Source: CAZJRQ01 sp964548535 (GTDB taxonomy: Bacteria; Bacillota; Clostridia; Oscillospirales; Ruminococcaceae). From it: DNA of 23,081 nucleotides. Numbering within the stretch: position 1 is the stretch's first letter; every line of letters begins with the position of its first letter. The stretch lies in NCBI GenBank assembly GCA_964548535.1, contig CAZJRQ010000035.1, positions 1-23,081 on the forward strand, read 5' to 3'. Shown one piece after another: positions 1 to 8,035 of the stretch. The position numbers and the translations under genes were made by a program. The notes beneath the pieces were generated by a model. It did no database searches. It saw only the letters and a program-made list of their open reading frames with translations, and had not been told where the DNA came from.

Positions 1-1384
1 GCTTTTTTAGTGCCGTCGACGCCGTTACAAAAGGCACTGAAAAATAGTGAATTATGTTGACTATAACAAGTATAGCCGTCGTTCCGTATAGAAAACTAAA
101 ACTGTTTTCTATACCATATCCAGTGTTGCCGATTGGGAATACAAGCGGATTGAAAAACAAAATGTACGAAAGACCAATTACAGTTCCTGGTACAGCATTA
201 GGCTCGATAGAAAAGAAATATACCACTCGGCGAAGTTTAGAACATTTATTTAACTTTTCTACAGAATATGCCGTAATAAATGAAATAATCGCCCCGAAAA
301 AAGCAGTAAGCAGTGCAACCTTTACCGAGTATAAAATAACCTTAGCACCACCGCCAGAAGTCACCTTGCTAAAGTCGTAATGCTTAAAAGTAAGCACCTT
401 GTTGTATGGCCAGAATGTCACAATAGAACCGTAAAAAGCCACCGCAAAAAACATAACAAGCAAAATCACAATTATAGAGCAGTAAACGGTGCATAGAATA
501 TCAGTAGGCAAATGCGGCTTAATCTGATAAGGAACAGCCTTTGATGACACAGCGTCCGACTGCTTTTTGCTGGTGATTCGGTCAACCGCAAACGAAATAA
601 CAGTAGGAATCATCATGAAAATTCCCACCACAGCACCCATGTTAAAATTCTGCTGTCCGATAACCTGCTTGTAAACGTCAGTAGCCAAAACATTAACATC
701 ACCGCCAACAACGCTAGGTGCTCCAAAGTCGGTAAAGCTGTATGTAAAACAAATAAAAATAGCATTGATTAACCCGTACTTCACCGACGGAAGTGTAATA
801 GTCATAAACTTTCTAAAAGCGCTAGTATCCATAACCTCTGCCGCCTCATAAAGACGATTGTCAGCCGACGAAAATGCCACAATAAGAATCATAAGTGCAA
901 CAGGAAAGCAGTAAATCGTTTCAGAAATTATAATTCCAAGCTTTCCGTAAAGCTTAAATTGCAATCCCAAAGCTGTCAAAATACCCTTGTTTCCCATGAT
1001 GTAAACGAGTGCAATACCCAAAAGCATAGTCGGTGCAAACATCGGAATCATCGCCATAAATCTAAAAAACTTCTTGAATGGAACACGCTTTCTAGTCAGC
1101 GAATAAGCAAAAACAAAAGCAAGCGAAACAGCAATCACAGTCGACGCAACAGAAATCTGAATAGTGTTTACAAGTGAAATTCTCATGCTAGCCGAAGAAA
1201 AATACTGCGAGAACTTTGAGAAGCCTGCAAAACTGCCGTCCTTATCCTGAAAAGCCTTAGAAAAAAGCATAAACAAAGGACCTGCCAAAAACACCAAAAA
1301 CATTAAAAGCAAGCATAAAATAATAACGACCTTAACCGTTTCCTGCGGAGTAATCGAGCGAATTTTCGATTTAATTTTATTCAT
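1..1384 (-). CDS. phnU: Phosphonate ABC importer permease, fused two-domain type (3' end beyond window)
   Basis: Membrane channel of the phosphonate importer encoded just upstream. The reading frame is open from an ATG at 1384 to the window edge (461 residues seen), so the C-terminus is missing. The start has a GGAG-type site (GGGGTGGAGTGAATAA then ATG) and lies 15 bases after the ATPase stop. Hydrophobic segments occur near residues 20-42, 73-95, 112-130 and 152-172. A first EAA coupling loop (YEAAEVMDTSAF) starts near residue 179. A second set of membrane segments follows, and the visible frame ends inside what looks like a second EAA-loop region (ASTALKK). This duplicated layout is typical of FbpB-like and PhnU2-type permeases, where one chain supplies both membrane halves. 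Assignment to phosphonate rather than iron or another anion rests on the binding protein and the C-P lyase genes. Family confident, substrate inferred. Confidence 0.85.
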   Translation of the reverse strand, partial: MNKIKSKIRSITPQETVKVVIILCLLLMFLVFLAGPLFMLFSKAFQDKDGSFAGFSKFSQYFSSASMRISLVNTIQISVASTVIAVSLAFVFAYSLTRKRVPFKKFFRFMAMIPMFAPTMLLGIALVYIMGNKGILTALGLQFKLYGKLGIIISETIYCFPVALMILIVAFSSADNRLYEAAEVMDTSAFRKFMTITLPSVKYGLINAIFICFTYSFTDFGAPSVVGGDVNVLATDVYKQVIGQQNFNMGAVVGIFMMIPTVISFAVDRITSKKQSDAVSSKAVPYQIKPHLPTDILCTVYCSIIVILLVMFFAVAFYGSIVTFWPYNKVLTFKHYDFSKVTSGGGAKVILYSVKVALLTAFFGAIISFITAYSVEKLNKCSKLRRVVYFFSIEPNAVPGTVIGLSYILFFNPLVFPIGNTGYGIENSFSFLYGTTAILVIVNIIHYFSVPFVTASTALKK

Positions 1385-1399
1385 TTATTCACTCCACCC

Positions 1400-2398
1400 C
1401 TATTCAGAAAAGCTCAAAATATGCTGTTTAGGAAAATCCAAATACACATTACTGCCATCAGACAAATTAGCATTTCTTATTTTTTCAAGAGGAACATCAA
1501 CCATAAAATCAGCCGATTTCATAATGTTAGTCAAACTACAGCTAAGCCTTACAAAATTCCCCCTAAACTCTGACGAATTAATTTTCGCAGTCCTGCTTGT
1601 CGACGTCTTTTGGCTAGAAACCGCAATGTGTTCAGGACGAATAGCCAAAGTCTTAGATGAATCAGATTCATCCTCAAAAAAGTTAATCGCACCAATAAAA
1701 TTGGCAACAAATTTACTGTTAGGTTTCTCATAAATCTCCTGAGGACTGCCCGACTGCATAATCTCCGCGCGGTTCATTACAACAATTCTGTCCGCCATAG
1801 TAAGCGCCTCGTCTTGGTCGTGAGTAACCATAATAGTAGTCAAATTTAACTCACGCTGTATAGCACAAATTTCTTTACGAAGCTTGAGTCTAACCTTTGC
1901 ATCAAGTGCCGATAAAGGCTCATCGAGCAGTAAAAATTTTGGACTAGTCACCAAAGCTCTTGCCAAAGCAACTCTCTGCTGTTCACCGCCAGAAAGCTGT
2001 GACGGATATCGATTTTTCTTGTCCGAAAGACCCACCATGTCAAAATATCGATTTACAAGCTCAATGATTTTCCCCTTTTCGATTTTGCGATTTACAAGAC
2101 CATAAGCCACATTATCAAAAGCAGTAAGATTGGGAAAAAGTGCGTAAGACTGAAACACAATACCAAAATCACGCTTTGCCGGAACAAGGTTAGATGCATC
2201 CTTACCATTTAGAAAAATCTGACCGCTAGTCGCCTTGTCAAGACCAGCAACAAGTCGCAAAAATGTAGATTTTCCACAACCCGACGGACCAAGCAAGCAT
2301 ACAAATTCGCCCTCGTTGATAGTCAAACTAACGTCATCAAGCACAGTATTTTTGCCGTATTTTTTCACTATATTTTTGGCATCAATCGCAGCTGCCAT
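1400..2398 (-). CDS. phnT: Phosphonate (2-aminoethylphosphonate-type) ABC importer ATPase
   Basis: Cytoplasmic ATPase that powers the importer. The 332-residue protein has Walker A GPSGCGKST at 37-45, a Q-loop in VFQSYALFPNLTAFDN, signature LSGGEQQR, Walker B LLLDEP followed by SALD, and a switch histidine in VTHDQDEA. A C-terminal regulatory stretch contains IRPEHIAV, the conserved start of a TOBE-like segment, as in the PotA/FbpC/PhnT group. The C-terminal domain is short for that group. It starts at an ATG preceded by GAGGAG eight bases upstream. It lies 66 bases after the binding protein, with a hairpin in the gap, and 15 bases before the permease. An iron or polyamine importer would look alike; the binding protein and C-P lyase context favour phosphonates. 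Confidence 0.88.
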   Translation of the reverse strand: MAAAIDAKNIVKKYGKNTVLDDVSLTINEGEFVCLLGPSGCGKSTFLRLVAGLDKATSGQIFLNGKDASNLVPAKRDFGIVFQSYALFPNLTAFDNVAYGLVNRKIEKGKIIELVNRYFDMVGLSDKKNRYPSQLSGGEQQRVALARALVTSPKFLLLDEPLSALDAKVRLKLRKEICAIQRELNLTTIMVTHDQDEALTMADRIVVMNRAEIMQSGSPQEIYEKPNSKFVANFIGAINFFEDESDSSKTLAIRPEHIAVSSQKTSTSRTAKINSSEFRGNFVRLSCSLTNIMKSADFMVDVPLEKIRNANLSDGSNVYLDFPKQHILSFSE

Positions 2399-2415
2399 AA
2401 TTATCTCTCCTCATT

Positions 2416-2444
2416 AAAAAACAAGTGCGTACAACTGACGCACT
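2416..2444 (-). terminator. Terminator-like hairpin between phnS and phnT
   Basis: On the minus strand a 7-bp perfect stem (AGTGCGT with ACGCACT, 2424-2444) with a 7-base loop is followed after two bases by six T residues (2416-2421). This is the shape of a weak intrinsic terminator or a 3' mRNA-stabilising hairpin. It sits in the 66-base gap after the binding-protein gene, so it could lower expression of the ATPase and permease relative to the binding protein. The structure is seen; the effect is inferred. Confidence 0.6.
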
Positions 2445-2464
2445 CATTTAAATCTATTAAAAAA

Positions 2465-3604
2465 TTACTCCTTAGCAGAACGTGCACCGAACTTTTCAGT
2501 CCAAGTTTCCAAAACTCCCTCTCTGTTGTCAGCACACCATTGTAAATCAACATCAAGCAGCTGATCAACAGGGTTTTTAGTGTAACCGTCAGGAATATCA
2601 TCACCAATTCCAGTTGCAACGATTGGATAGTTAGTTGCATATTTTGTCATCTGATCATCTTCAATTGCCCAGTCCAAAAACGCCTTAGCGATTTCCTTTT
2701 CGCCCTCAGATTTTTTGATAAGTGAGTTAGCCTCAACGTCCCAGCCAGAACCCTCTGAAGGGAATACAACCTGACCATTATCGCCCAAATCAGCAGCAGA
2801 TTTAATACATCTATATCCGAAAGATACACCAATTCCATACTCGCCAGCAGCAGTATCCTTAGCAGGTGCAGAACCGGAATGTAGATATGTAGCAACATTC
2901 TTGTCAAGATCCTCAAGATACTTCCAGCCATCATCCTCACCGTAAAGATTTAGAATACCATTTACAGTCAAAAGACCAGTTCCAGATGAACCAGGATCAG
3001 ACATAACAATAAGTCCCTCATATTGTGAATCAAGCAAATCCTCATAGCTTGTAGGAACATCAGTAATTCCCTTACTTTCAAGAACCTCTTTGTTTACCAA
3101 AAAAGCAGTTTCCCAAGCATCAATTCCAACCCACTGTGGCTCGTCAGAAGAAGTATCCTTAAACTCGTCAAGAATTCTGTCAACGCCGATTGGAGCATAC
3201 CCCTCAAGCATATCCTGGCTTTTAAGTTCAAGCAAACTAGCAGCTGAAAGTCCCCAAACAACGTCAGCAACAGGGTTATCCTTTTCAGCCAAAAGCTTAG
3301 CAGTAATAATTCCAGTTGAATCTCTTGTAATGTTTAGTGTTACATCAGGATAAGCCTCTTGGAAGCTTGTAATGTAGTCAGCAACCTGCTCGTCCTCAAG
3401 AGCAGTGTATACGTTCAAAACTGTCTCGTCAAGATCCGAACCACCATTAGTTTCTTCCTTAGACTCATCTGAAGCACCAGCAGATTCGCTAGATTTTGAT
3501 TCTTCAGAACCGCCAGTACTGCTGTCAGTAGAAGTAACTCCACAGCCAGTAAGTGACGCAAAAGCTAGTAAAAGTGCCGATGTTAAACATAATACCTTTT
3601 TCAT
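2465..3604 (-). CDS. phnS: Phosphonate-binding lipoprotein of ABC importer (PhnS2-like)
   Basis: Extracellular solute-binding lipoprotein that captures the phosphonate and delivers it to the PhnT/PhnU transporter. The 379-residue product has a lysine-rich start, a hydrophobic core and the lipobox LTGC, with the lipidated cysteine at residue 21. A Ser/Glu/Gly-rich linker follows to about residue 60. The mature domain carries stretches I recognise from the 2-aminoethylphosphonate-binding family: NVYTALEDEQ near 65, RDSTGIITAKLLAEK, DVVWGL, SDPGSSGTG, HSGSAPAK and VSFGYR. The start has AAAGGAG 8 bases upstream. It lies 39 bases after the PHP-domain gene, with no terminator seen between, so co-transcription with the C-P lyase genes is likely. 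The true ligand may be wider than aminoethylphosphonate, since C-P lyase accepts many alkylphosphonates and no phnW/phnX is seen here. Confidence 0.88.
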   Translation of the reverse strand: MKKVLCLTSALLLAFASLTGCGVTSTDSSTGGSEESKSSESAGASDESKEETNGGSDLDETVLNVYTALEDEQVADYITSFQEAYPDVTLNITRDSTGIITAKLLAEKDNPVADVVWGLSAASLLELKSQDMLEGYAPIGVDRILDEFKDTSSDEPQWVGIDAWETAFLVNKEVLESKGITDVPTSYEDLLDSQYEGLIVMSDPGSSGTGLLTVNGILNLYGEDDGWKYLEDLDKNVATYLHSGSAPAKDTAAGEYGIGVSFGYRCIKSAADLGDNGQVVFPSEGSGWDVEANSLIKKSEGEKEIAKAFLDWAIEDDQMTKYATNYPIVATGIGDDIPDGYTKNPVDQLLDVDLQWCADNREGVLETWTEKFGARSAKE

Positions 3605-3643
3605 AAATACTCTCCTTTAAATACCTTAATTTAAAATCTTCTA

Positions 3644-4456
3644 TTATATCAAGCAGTTTTTTCTGCTGACAATCGGATTTTTAGGCGATACCCAATCGCC
3701 GACCTGATGATGTTCCTTTTCATATTCCCCATGAAAATCACTTCCGCCAGTACAAAACAACTCGTAATCTTCAGCAATAGTCAAAATTCTATCCAAAGCC
3801 TCGTCATCATTTGACGGATGAAAAAGCTCAATTCCGTCAAGACCAGCAAGCTTGAGTTTTTTCACAGATGAGTAATTTTTCTGCTGTCCGCAGTGAGCCA
3901 AAACCGCATATCCGCCCGCCTGTTTAATCGCCTTAACAGCCTCACAAGCGTCAATATATCTAATGTCAAAGTGACAAACTCCGCCATTTTTAAAAATATT
4001 TTTATATACATCACCAAACATTTCATCAGCCTGATTTGTATCAACAAGATACTTCAAAATATGCTGTTTGTAAATATATTCACCGCTGTATTTTAAAACA
4101 TCTCCCTCGCAAATCTGATACCCATTATCCGCCAAAATCTCAATCTGCTTAAGCGAATTTTCATGACGTTTCCTCAGCAGCGGAGTGCAAAGGCTGTCAA
4201 TTGGCTCAGGATTTTTGTAGTCATATCCCAAAACATGAACCTTCTTACCCTTTTCAAAATCAAAAGCCGAAATCTCAACACCAGGAACAATAACCAAATC
4301 TTCGCTAAGTCCTGAAAGCTTGTCAAACCCAGTCGTGCAGTCATGATCAGTAAACGAAATGTGCGTAAGTTTTTTATCTATTGCCATTTGCACAATTTCT
4401 TCTCGGCTGAAACTACCGTCAGAAATCGTAGAATGAACGTGTAAATCTGCTTTCAT
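3644..4456 (-). CDS. phnPP: PHP-domain cyclic phosphate dihydrolase (PhnPP-like)
   Basis: Metal-dependent phosphoesterase of the PHP family, 270 residues. Metal-ligand motifs are all visible: HVH at 6-8 with D13, FTDHD at 36-39, GVE with E61, H74, H132, AHC at 187-189, and the C-terminal SDFH with D240 and H242. Known PhnPP enzymes (Eggerthella lenta, Clostridioides difficile) take the C-P lyase product 5-phosphoribose 1,2-cyclic phosphate and hydrolyse both ester bonds, giving ribose 5-phosphate plus phosphate. Its place directly after phnL (15 bases) and the absence of phnP and phnN nearby fit that role. Other PHP proteins of this size act on nucleoside 3',5'-bisphosphates or oligonucleotides, so the assignment depends on operon context together with family similarity. 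Confidence 0.85.
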   Translation of the reverse strand: MKADLHVHSTISDGSFSREEIVQMAIDKKLTHISFTDHDCTTGFDKLSGLSEDLVIVPGVEISAFDFEKGKKVHVLGYDYKNPEPIDSLCTPLLRKRHENSLKQIEILADNGYQICEGDVLKYSGEYIYKQHILKYLVDTNQADEMFGDVYKNIFKNGGVCHFDIRYIDACEAVKAIKQAGGYAVLAHCGQQKNYSSVKKLKLAGLDGIELFHPSNDDEALDRILTIAEDYELFCTGGSDFHGEYEKEHHQVGDWVSPKNPIVSRKNCLI

Positions 4457-4471
4457 ATAATCAATTTCCCC

Positions 4472-5173
4472 CTATGCAAAACTGCCCTTTGAAAGATTAT
4501 AAACCTTGTCGCAAAGACCGTCCATAAACTCAAGATCGTGAAAAATCCCAAGCATTGAAGTACCCTCATTTTTAAGTTTTAACAGCAAATCACGCACCAA
4601 AAGCTTAGTGTCAGGATCCAAACTAGCGGTCGGCTCATCTAGCAAAAGAAGTCTAGGAGTCTTAACCATAGCGTGAGCCAGATTAAGTCTAAGCTTTTCA
4701 CCGCCAGAAAAAGTGGCAGGATAAAGCTCCCATAAATCCGAACGAAGTCTGAAATATTCAAGCATTGAAACTGCCCTCTGCTCTGCCTCTTCTTGAGAAA
4801 ATCCAGCCTCAAGTGCCGCGTCAACAACGTGCTGTCTAGCAGTAGTTCTCGGCAGAATGGACAAAAATTGTGATACATATCCAATCTCAGCCTTGCGAAG
4901 ATATATAATTTTGCGCTCATCAGCAGAAACCAAATCTATGTTTCCGTATTGAAGAGAATCATAAATAACCTCACCCTGCGTCGTCAAATAAGTGCGGTAA
5001 ATACATCTCAAAACAGTGGATTTACCAGCTCCAGAAGTACCGACTATTCCAATAAATCCACCCTTATCAAGAGTGAATGAAATATCAGCACAGCTCTTAA
5101 TTTCTTTCTGCTGTTCGTGAAGATAAAAATTTTTACTAAGATTTTTTATAGTTAAAATCGGCTCACTCATCAT
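4472..5173 (-). CDS. phnL: C-P lyase subunit PhnL, ABC-type ATPase
   Basis: ABC-family ATPase that, with PhnG, PhnH and PhnI, is needed in E. coli to make alkylphosphonate ribose 5-triphosphate from ATP and phosphonate. It is not a transporter subunit. The 233-residue protein has Walker A GTSGAGKST at 45-53, the PhnL-type stretch YVSQFLSILPR near 99-109, signature FSGGEK at 155-160, Walker B LLLLDE ending at E180 with PTASLD, and FHD with H212. The start codons ATG ATG follow GGGAGG. The phnM stop TGA lies inside them, a four-base overlap that suggests translational coupling. PhnL is distinguished from PhnK by VSQFL and by IFHD in place of VSHD. Confidence 0.93.
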   Translation of the reverse strand: MMSEPILTIKNLSKNFYLHEQQKEIKSCADISFTLDKGGFIGIVGTSGAGKSTVLRCIYRTYLTTQGEVIYDSLQYGNIDLVSADERKIIYLRKAEIGYVSQFLSILPRTTARQHVVDAALEAGFSQEEAEQRAVSMLEYFRLRSDLWELYPATFSGGEKLRLNLAHAMVKTPRLLLLDEPTASLDPDTKLLVRDLLLKLKNEGTSMLGIFHDLEFMDGLCDKVYNLSKGSFA

Positions 5174-6351
5174 TTTGCCTCCCTCGAATAACCAAAACTT
5201 ATTGCCTCATTTCCGCAAACATATACCTGTGAAATTTCAGGACAAATATCCTCGTCAACATTTATAATAAGAAAATCAGCGTCCTTGCCAACCTCAATTG
5301 AACCTGTGTAATCGTCAATTTTAAGTGCCTTAGCCGGATTATATGATACCAAATTCGCACAATCATGAAGTTCAAGAACCTTGTTCTTATAAAGATAAAA
5401 CACTGATTGTAGCAAAGCCTGAGGATAATAATCACTGCACAAAATGTCACCGCAGCCAGCCTTAATAGCCTGCTCTGCCGACAAATTTCCTGAGTGACTT
5501 CCGCCAAGCAAAATGTTAGGTGCTCCCAAAAGAGTGGAAATTCCGCACTCCTTAGCCTTTTTAGCAACCTCAAATGTAATCGGAAATTCGCTGATGTCCA
5601 CCCCTAAAGATAGATTTCTCTCAATACATTCAAAAGTGTCATCATCATGGCTCGACACAGGAATTTGCAAAGATTTTGCCGTCTTAACAAGATTCAAAAG
5701 CTTTTCGCCCTCAATCATCGGCTTGTTTTTTTCTCTAAGCAAAAGCTGTTCAAATTCAAGATCAGTCAGATTTTTACCCTCAGACGGTAAATGTCTGCGA
5801 TAAATTTTAACATCTCGATACTGCCCCTGATACGGTCTGTGATCCATAATCGAAATCAAATCAACAAATCCGCCGTTCATAAGCGAAAGCACGTTATCAT
5901 AGCATTCAACGTTGTCAAGCTCATATCTCAAATGATACTTGTTGTTAATCAAATGCTTGCCGTCCTGTTTTCCTTTTATAAGCCTAGAAAGCCTCTCAAC
6001 TGACTTAGCCGAACGTATTTCTCTCCCGTCCCAACTACCATCGCGATACATCGAAACCGAGTGATAAATCGTAGTAATTCCGCAGCAGCAAAGCTGTTTT
6101 TCCGCCTCATCAAGCCCTAGCTGAAAATCCATCATAGAAGTCGAGCGTGGCTGTAAAAGATTCTCAATCATATCCGAATGAATATCAATAATTCCAGCCA
6201 TAATATAAGCTCCGCCGACGTCAATAATTTCAGCATCATTTGAATTAATGTCCTTAGAAAACTCCCTAATCTTGCCGTTATCCACAAGCATACAATAATC
6301 AAAAAGCACTTCTTTCGGAGTAATAATATTTGCATGTTTAAATATCTTCAT
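5170..6351 (-). CDS. phnM: PhnM, ribose 1-phosphonate triphosphate diphosphatase
   Basis: Amidohydrolase-superfamily enzyme that removes pyrophosphate from alpha-D-ribose 1-methylphosphonate 5-triphosphate, giving the PhnJ substrate. At 393 residues it is slightly longer than the E. coli protein. Family marks include IDIHSDM with H58 and D60 (the PhnM-type HxD in place of the usual HxH), IYHSVSM, ISIMDHRPYQGQY, PVSSHDDD, and GAPNILLGGSHSGN followed by DILCSDYYP. The C-terminus has NPAKALKIDDYTGSIEVGKDADF, as in other amidohydrolases. A very good site (AAAGGAG, 5 bases before the ATG) marks the start, 11 bases after phnK. It overlaps phnL by four bases. Gene order K-M-L differs from the K-L-M order of E. 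coli. Confidence 0.95.
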   Translation of the reverse strand: MKIFKHANIITPKEVLFDYCMLVDNGKIREFSKDINSNDAEIIDVGGAYIMAGIIDIHSDMIENLLQPRSTSMMDFQLGLDEAEKQLCCCGITTIYHSVSMYRDGSWDGREIRSAKSVERLSRLIKGKQDGKHLINNKYHLRYELDNVECYDNVLSLMNGGFVDLISIMDHRPYQGQYRDVKIYRRHLPSEGKNLTDLEFEQLLLREKNKPMIEGEKLLNLVKTAKSLQIPVSSHDDDTFECIERNLSLGVDISEFPITFEVAKKAKECGISTLLGAPNILLGGSHSGNLSAEQAIKAGCGDILCSDYYPQALLQSVFYLYKNKVLELHDCANLVSYNPAKALKIDDYTGSIEVGKDADFLIINVDEDICPEISQVYVCGNEAISFGYSREAK

Positions 6352-6362
6352 TTTTATCTCCT

Positions 6363-7205
6363 TTAAAGCAACGAGTGAACTAACTGCTGAGTGTAAGGAT
6401 GCTGTGGATCGTCAAGAATTTGGTCAGTCAAACCACGCTCGATCACCCTGCCGTCAAGCATTACAATAGTGCGGTCAGCAAGCATTCTAATAACACCCAA
6501 ATCGTGCGAAACAAGTAGAATCGAAACGCCAAATTCCTGTCTGATTTTTCTAATCAAATCCAAAACTTTAGCCTGTACAGATAAGTCAAGACCAGTAGTA
6601 ACCTCATCAAGCAAAAGCACAGCCGGATTGTTAGCAAGGGCCTTTGAAATCTGCACCCTCTGCTGCATACCACCGCTGAAATTCTTAGGCGGCTCTTTCA
6701 TTCTGCTCTCCAAAATTTCAACCGAATCAAGCAGTTCTTTCGCACGCTGAGTCATGTCAAAATAACTTTTCCCGCCAGCCGCAATAAGCTTTTCAGCAAT
6801 ATTACCAGCCGCCGAATAGTCCATCCTAAGCCCTAAAACAGGATTTTGATAAACCATTCCCATGATGTTATTTCGAATATATTTTTTCTGCTGTAAGCTG
6901 ACATTAAAAATATCTTTCTCACCATTATGATAATTAGAAAGATAAGCCTCACCGCCAGTTACAGGAAAATCAAAGTATAAACTTTTCATCAAAGTGGATT
7001 TTCCCGAGCCAGACTCGCCGACAATACCCAAAATCTCACCCTTGTAAAGCTCAATATCTATAGCGTTAGCCGCCCAAACAGTCTTGCATTTAGGGCAGGT
7101 ATTTTTCACAAGCTCACCGCCGTTAGCACAATGTTCGCAGGTTTTTCCGTAGCGAACAGTCATACCCTTAACCTGCAAAATAGGCGTATCAATATTATTT
7201 TGCAT
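6363..7205 (-). CDS. phnK: C-P lyase subunit PhnK, ABC-type ATPase with N-terminal Cys4 insert
   Basis: ABC-type ATPase that docks on the C-P lyase core (PhnGHIJ) and is needed for phosphonate use in vivo. Counted from the upstream ATG at 7211, Walker A GESGSGKST lies at 65-73, the signature reads FSGGMQQR, Walker B is LLLDE, the switch is VSHDLGV, and the C-terminal DDPQHPYTQQL is typical of PhnK and oligopeptide ATPases. PhnK is told from an oligopeptide ATPase by GLRMDYSAAGNIAEKLIAAG and by context. An unusual insert between the first beta strands carries CxxC (25, 28) and CxxC (39, 42), a zinc-ribbon or Fe-S-like site not present in E. coli PhnK. Two in-frame ATGs exist (7211 and 7205). 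GAGGAG lies 2 bases before the first and 8 before the second, so 7205 is preferred. The gene overlaps the end of phnJ. Confidence 0.92.
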   Translation of the reverse strand: MQNNIDTPILQVKGMTVRYGKTCEHCANGGELVKNTCPKCKTVWAANAIDIELYKGEILGIVGESGSGKSTLMKSLYFDFPVTGGEAYLSNYHNGEKDIFNVSLQQKKYIRNNIMGMVYQNPVLGLRMDYSAAGNIAEKLIAAGGKSYFDMTQRAKELLDSVEILESRMKEPPKNFSGGMQQRVQISKALANNPAVLLLDEVTTGLDLSVQAKVLDLIRKIRQEFGVSILLVSHDLGVIRMLADRTIVMLDGRVIERGLTDQILDDPQHPYTQQLVHSLL

Positions 7206-8034
7206 ATTCATTTCTCCTCTTCAAACAGAACCCCGTGTCACTGCACTCGTAGAAAGTACCCTCTTCTGTAACAATTTCATCAAGATACACATTTTGCGCA
7301 CCGCAAAGTCTGCAAGATTTTCCTGAAAAATCCTCCACTTCAAAAGGCACGTCAGAAAAAGCAAGCGGAATAACAGATGTGTGCGGAGGAATAGCATAAA
7401 TCTTCTTTTCACGTCCAGCGCCGAACAAATAAAGCGTGTCGCTGTCATTAAGTTTAGGAGTATCATATCTAGGTATAGGGCTAGGATTCATAACATATCT
7501 GTCCTCAACCCAAACAGGATATTCCGAGCTGATTCCGATTTTTCCACAGCGAATTATGTCCTCATAAAGTGTCAGCCACATAGTGCTGTATTCAGTCTCA
7601 GCGTGCATTTGTTTAGTCACCGACTCTCTAGGCTCAACAATTCTCAAAGGCTCAGGAGTTGGCACCTGCAAAACCAAAATCTGATCATCACGCATAGCAG
7701 TTTCAGGAATTCTGTGTCTAGTCTGAATTATAGTCGCCTGCTCCGAATCATTAGTAATTTCAACATCAGTGCAAGACTTAACCAGCTTTTTGATATTAAC
7801 AGCATTAACACTCTCGTCACTGCCCTGATCGATTACCTTTAATACATCATCCTTACCGATAATTGAAAGCGTAATCTGAATACCGCCAGTACCCCAACCA
7901 CGTCCAATCGGCAGTTCACGGCTTCCAAAAGGAACTTGATATCCAGGAATTGCAACAGCCTTCAAAAGACTTCTCCTAATTTCCCTCTTAGAATTTTCAT
8001 CAAGAAAACCAAAGTTATAATGACGATTATCCAT
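7195..8034 (-). CDS. phnJ: PhnJ, radical SAM C-P lyase catalytic subunit
   Basis: Catalytic C-P lyase: a 4Fe-4S, S-adenosylmethionine radical enzyme that cleaves ribose 1-phosphonate 5-phosphate to an alkane and 5-phosphoribose 1,2-cyclic phosphate. It works inside the PhnGHIJ core. The 279-residue protein has IPGYQVPFGSRELPIGRGWG near 29-48, whose Gly31 corresponds to the radical glycine (Gly32) of E. coli. The C-terminal cysteines are C241, C244, C264 and C270. By comparison with E. coli the first three bind the cluster and the last is the thiyl cysteine. Spacing is CX2CX19CX5C, two residues shorter in the long gap than E. coli. The start at 8034 was chosen over an upstream frame because MDNRHYNFGFLDE matches the family N-terminus and AAGGAGG lies 9 bases upstream, inside the end of phnI. 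Confidence 0.96.
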   Translation of the reverse strand: MDNRHYNFGFLDENSKREIRRSLLKAVAIPGYQVPFGSRELPIGRGWGTGGIQITLSIIGKDDVLKVIDQGSDESVNAVNIKKLVKSCTDVEITNDSEQATIIQTRHRIPETAMRDDQILVLQVPTPEPLRIVEPRESVTKQMHAETEYSTMWLTLYEDIIRCGKIGISSEYPVWVEDRYVMNPSPIPRYDTPKLNDSDTLYLFGAGREKKIYAIPPHTSVIPLAFSDVPFEVEDFSGKSCRLCGAQNVYLDEIVTEEGTFYECSDTGFCLKRRNEYAK

Positions 8035-8035
8035 T

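Noticed and set aside
54..380. 108-residue plus-strand open frame at the left edge
   Set aside because: It is the reverse-strand shadow of the second half of the permease gene, which is open to the window edge with clear transporter features.
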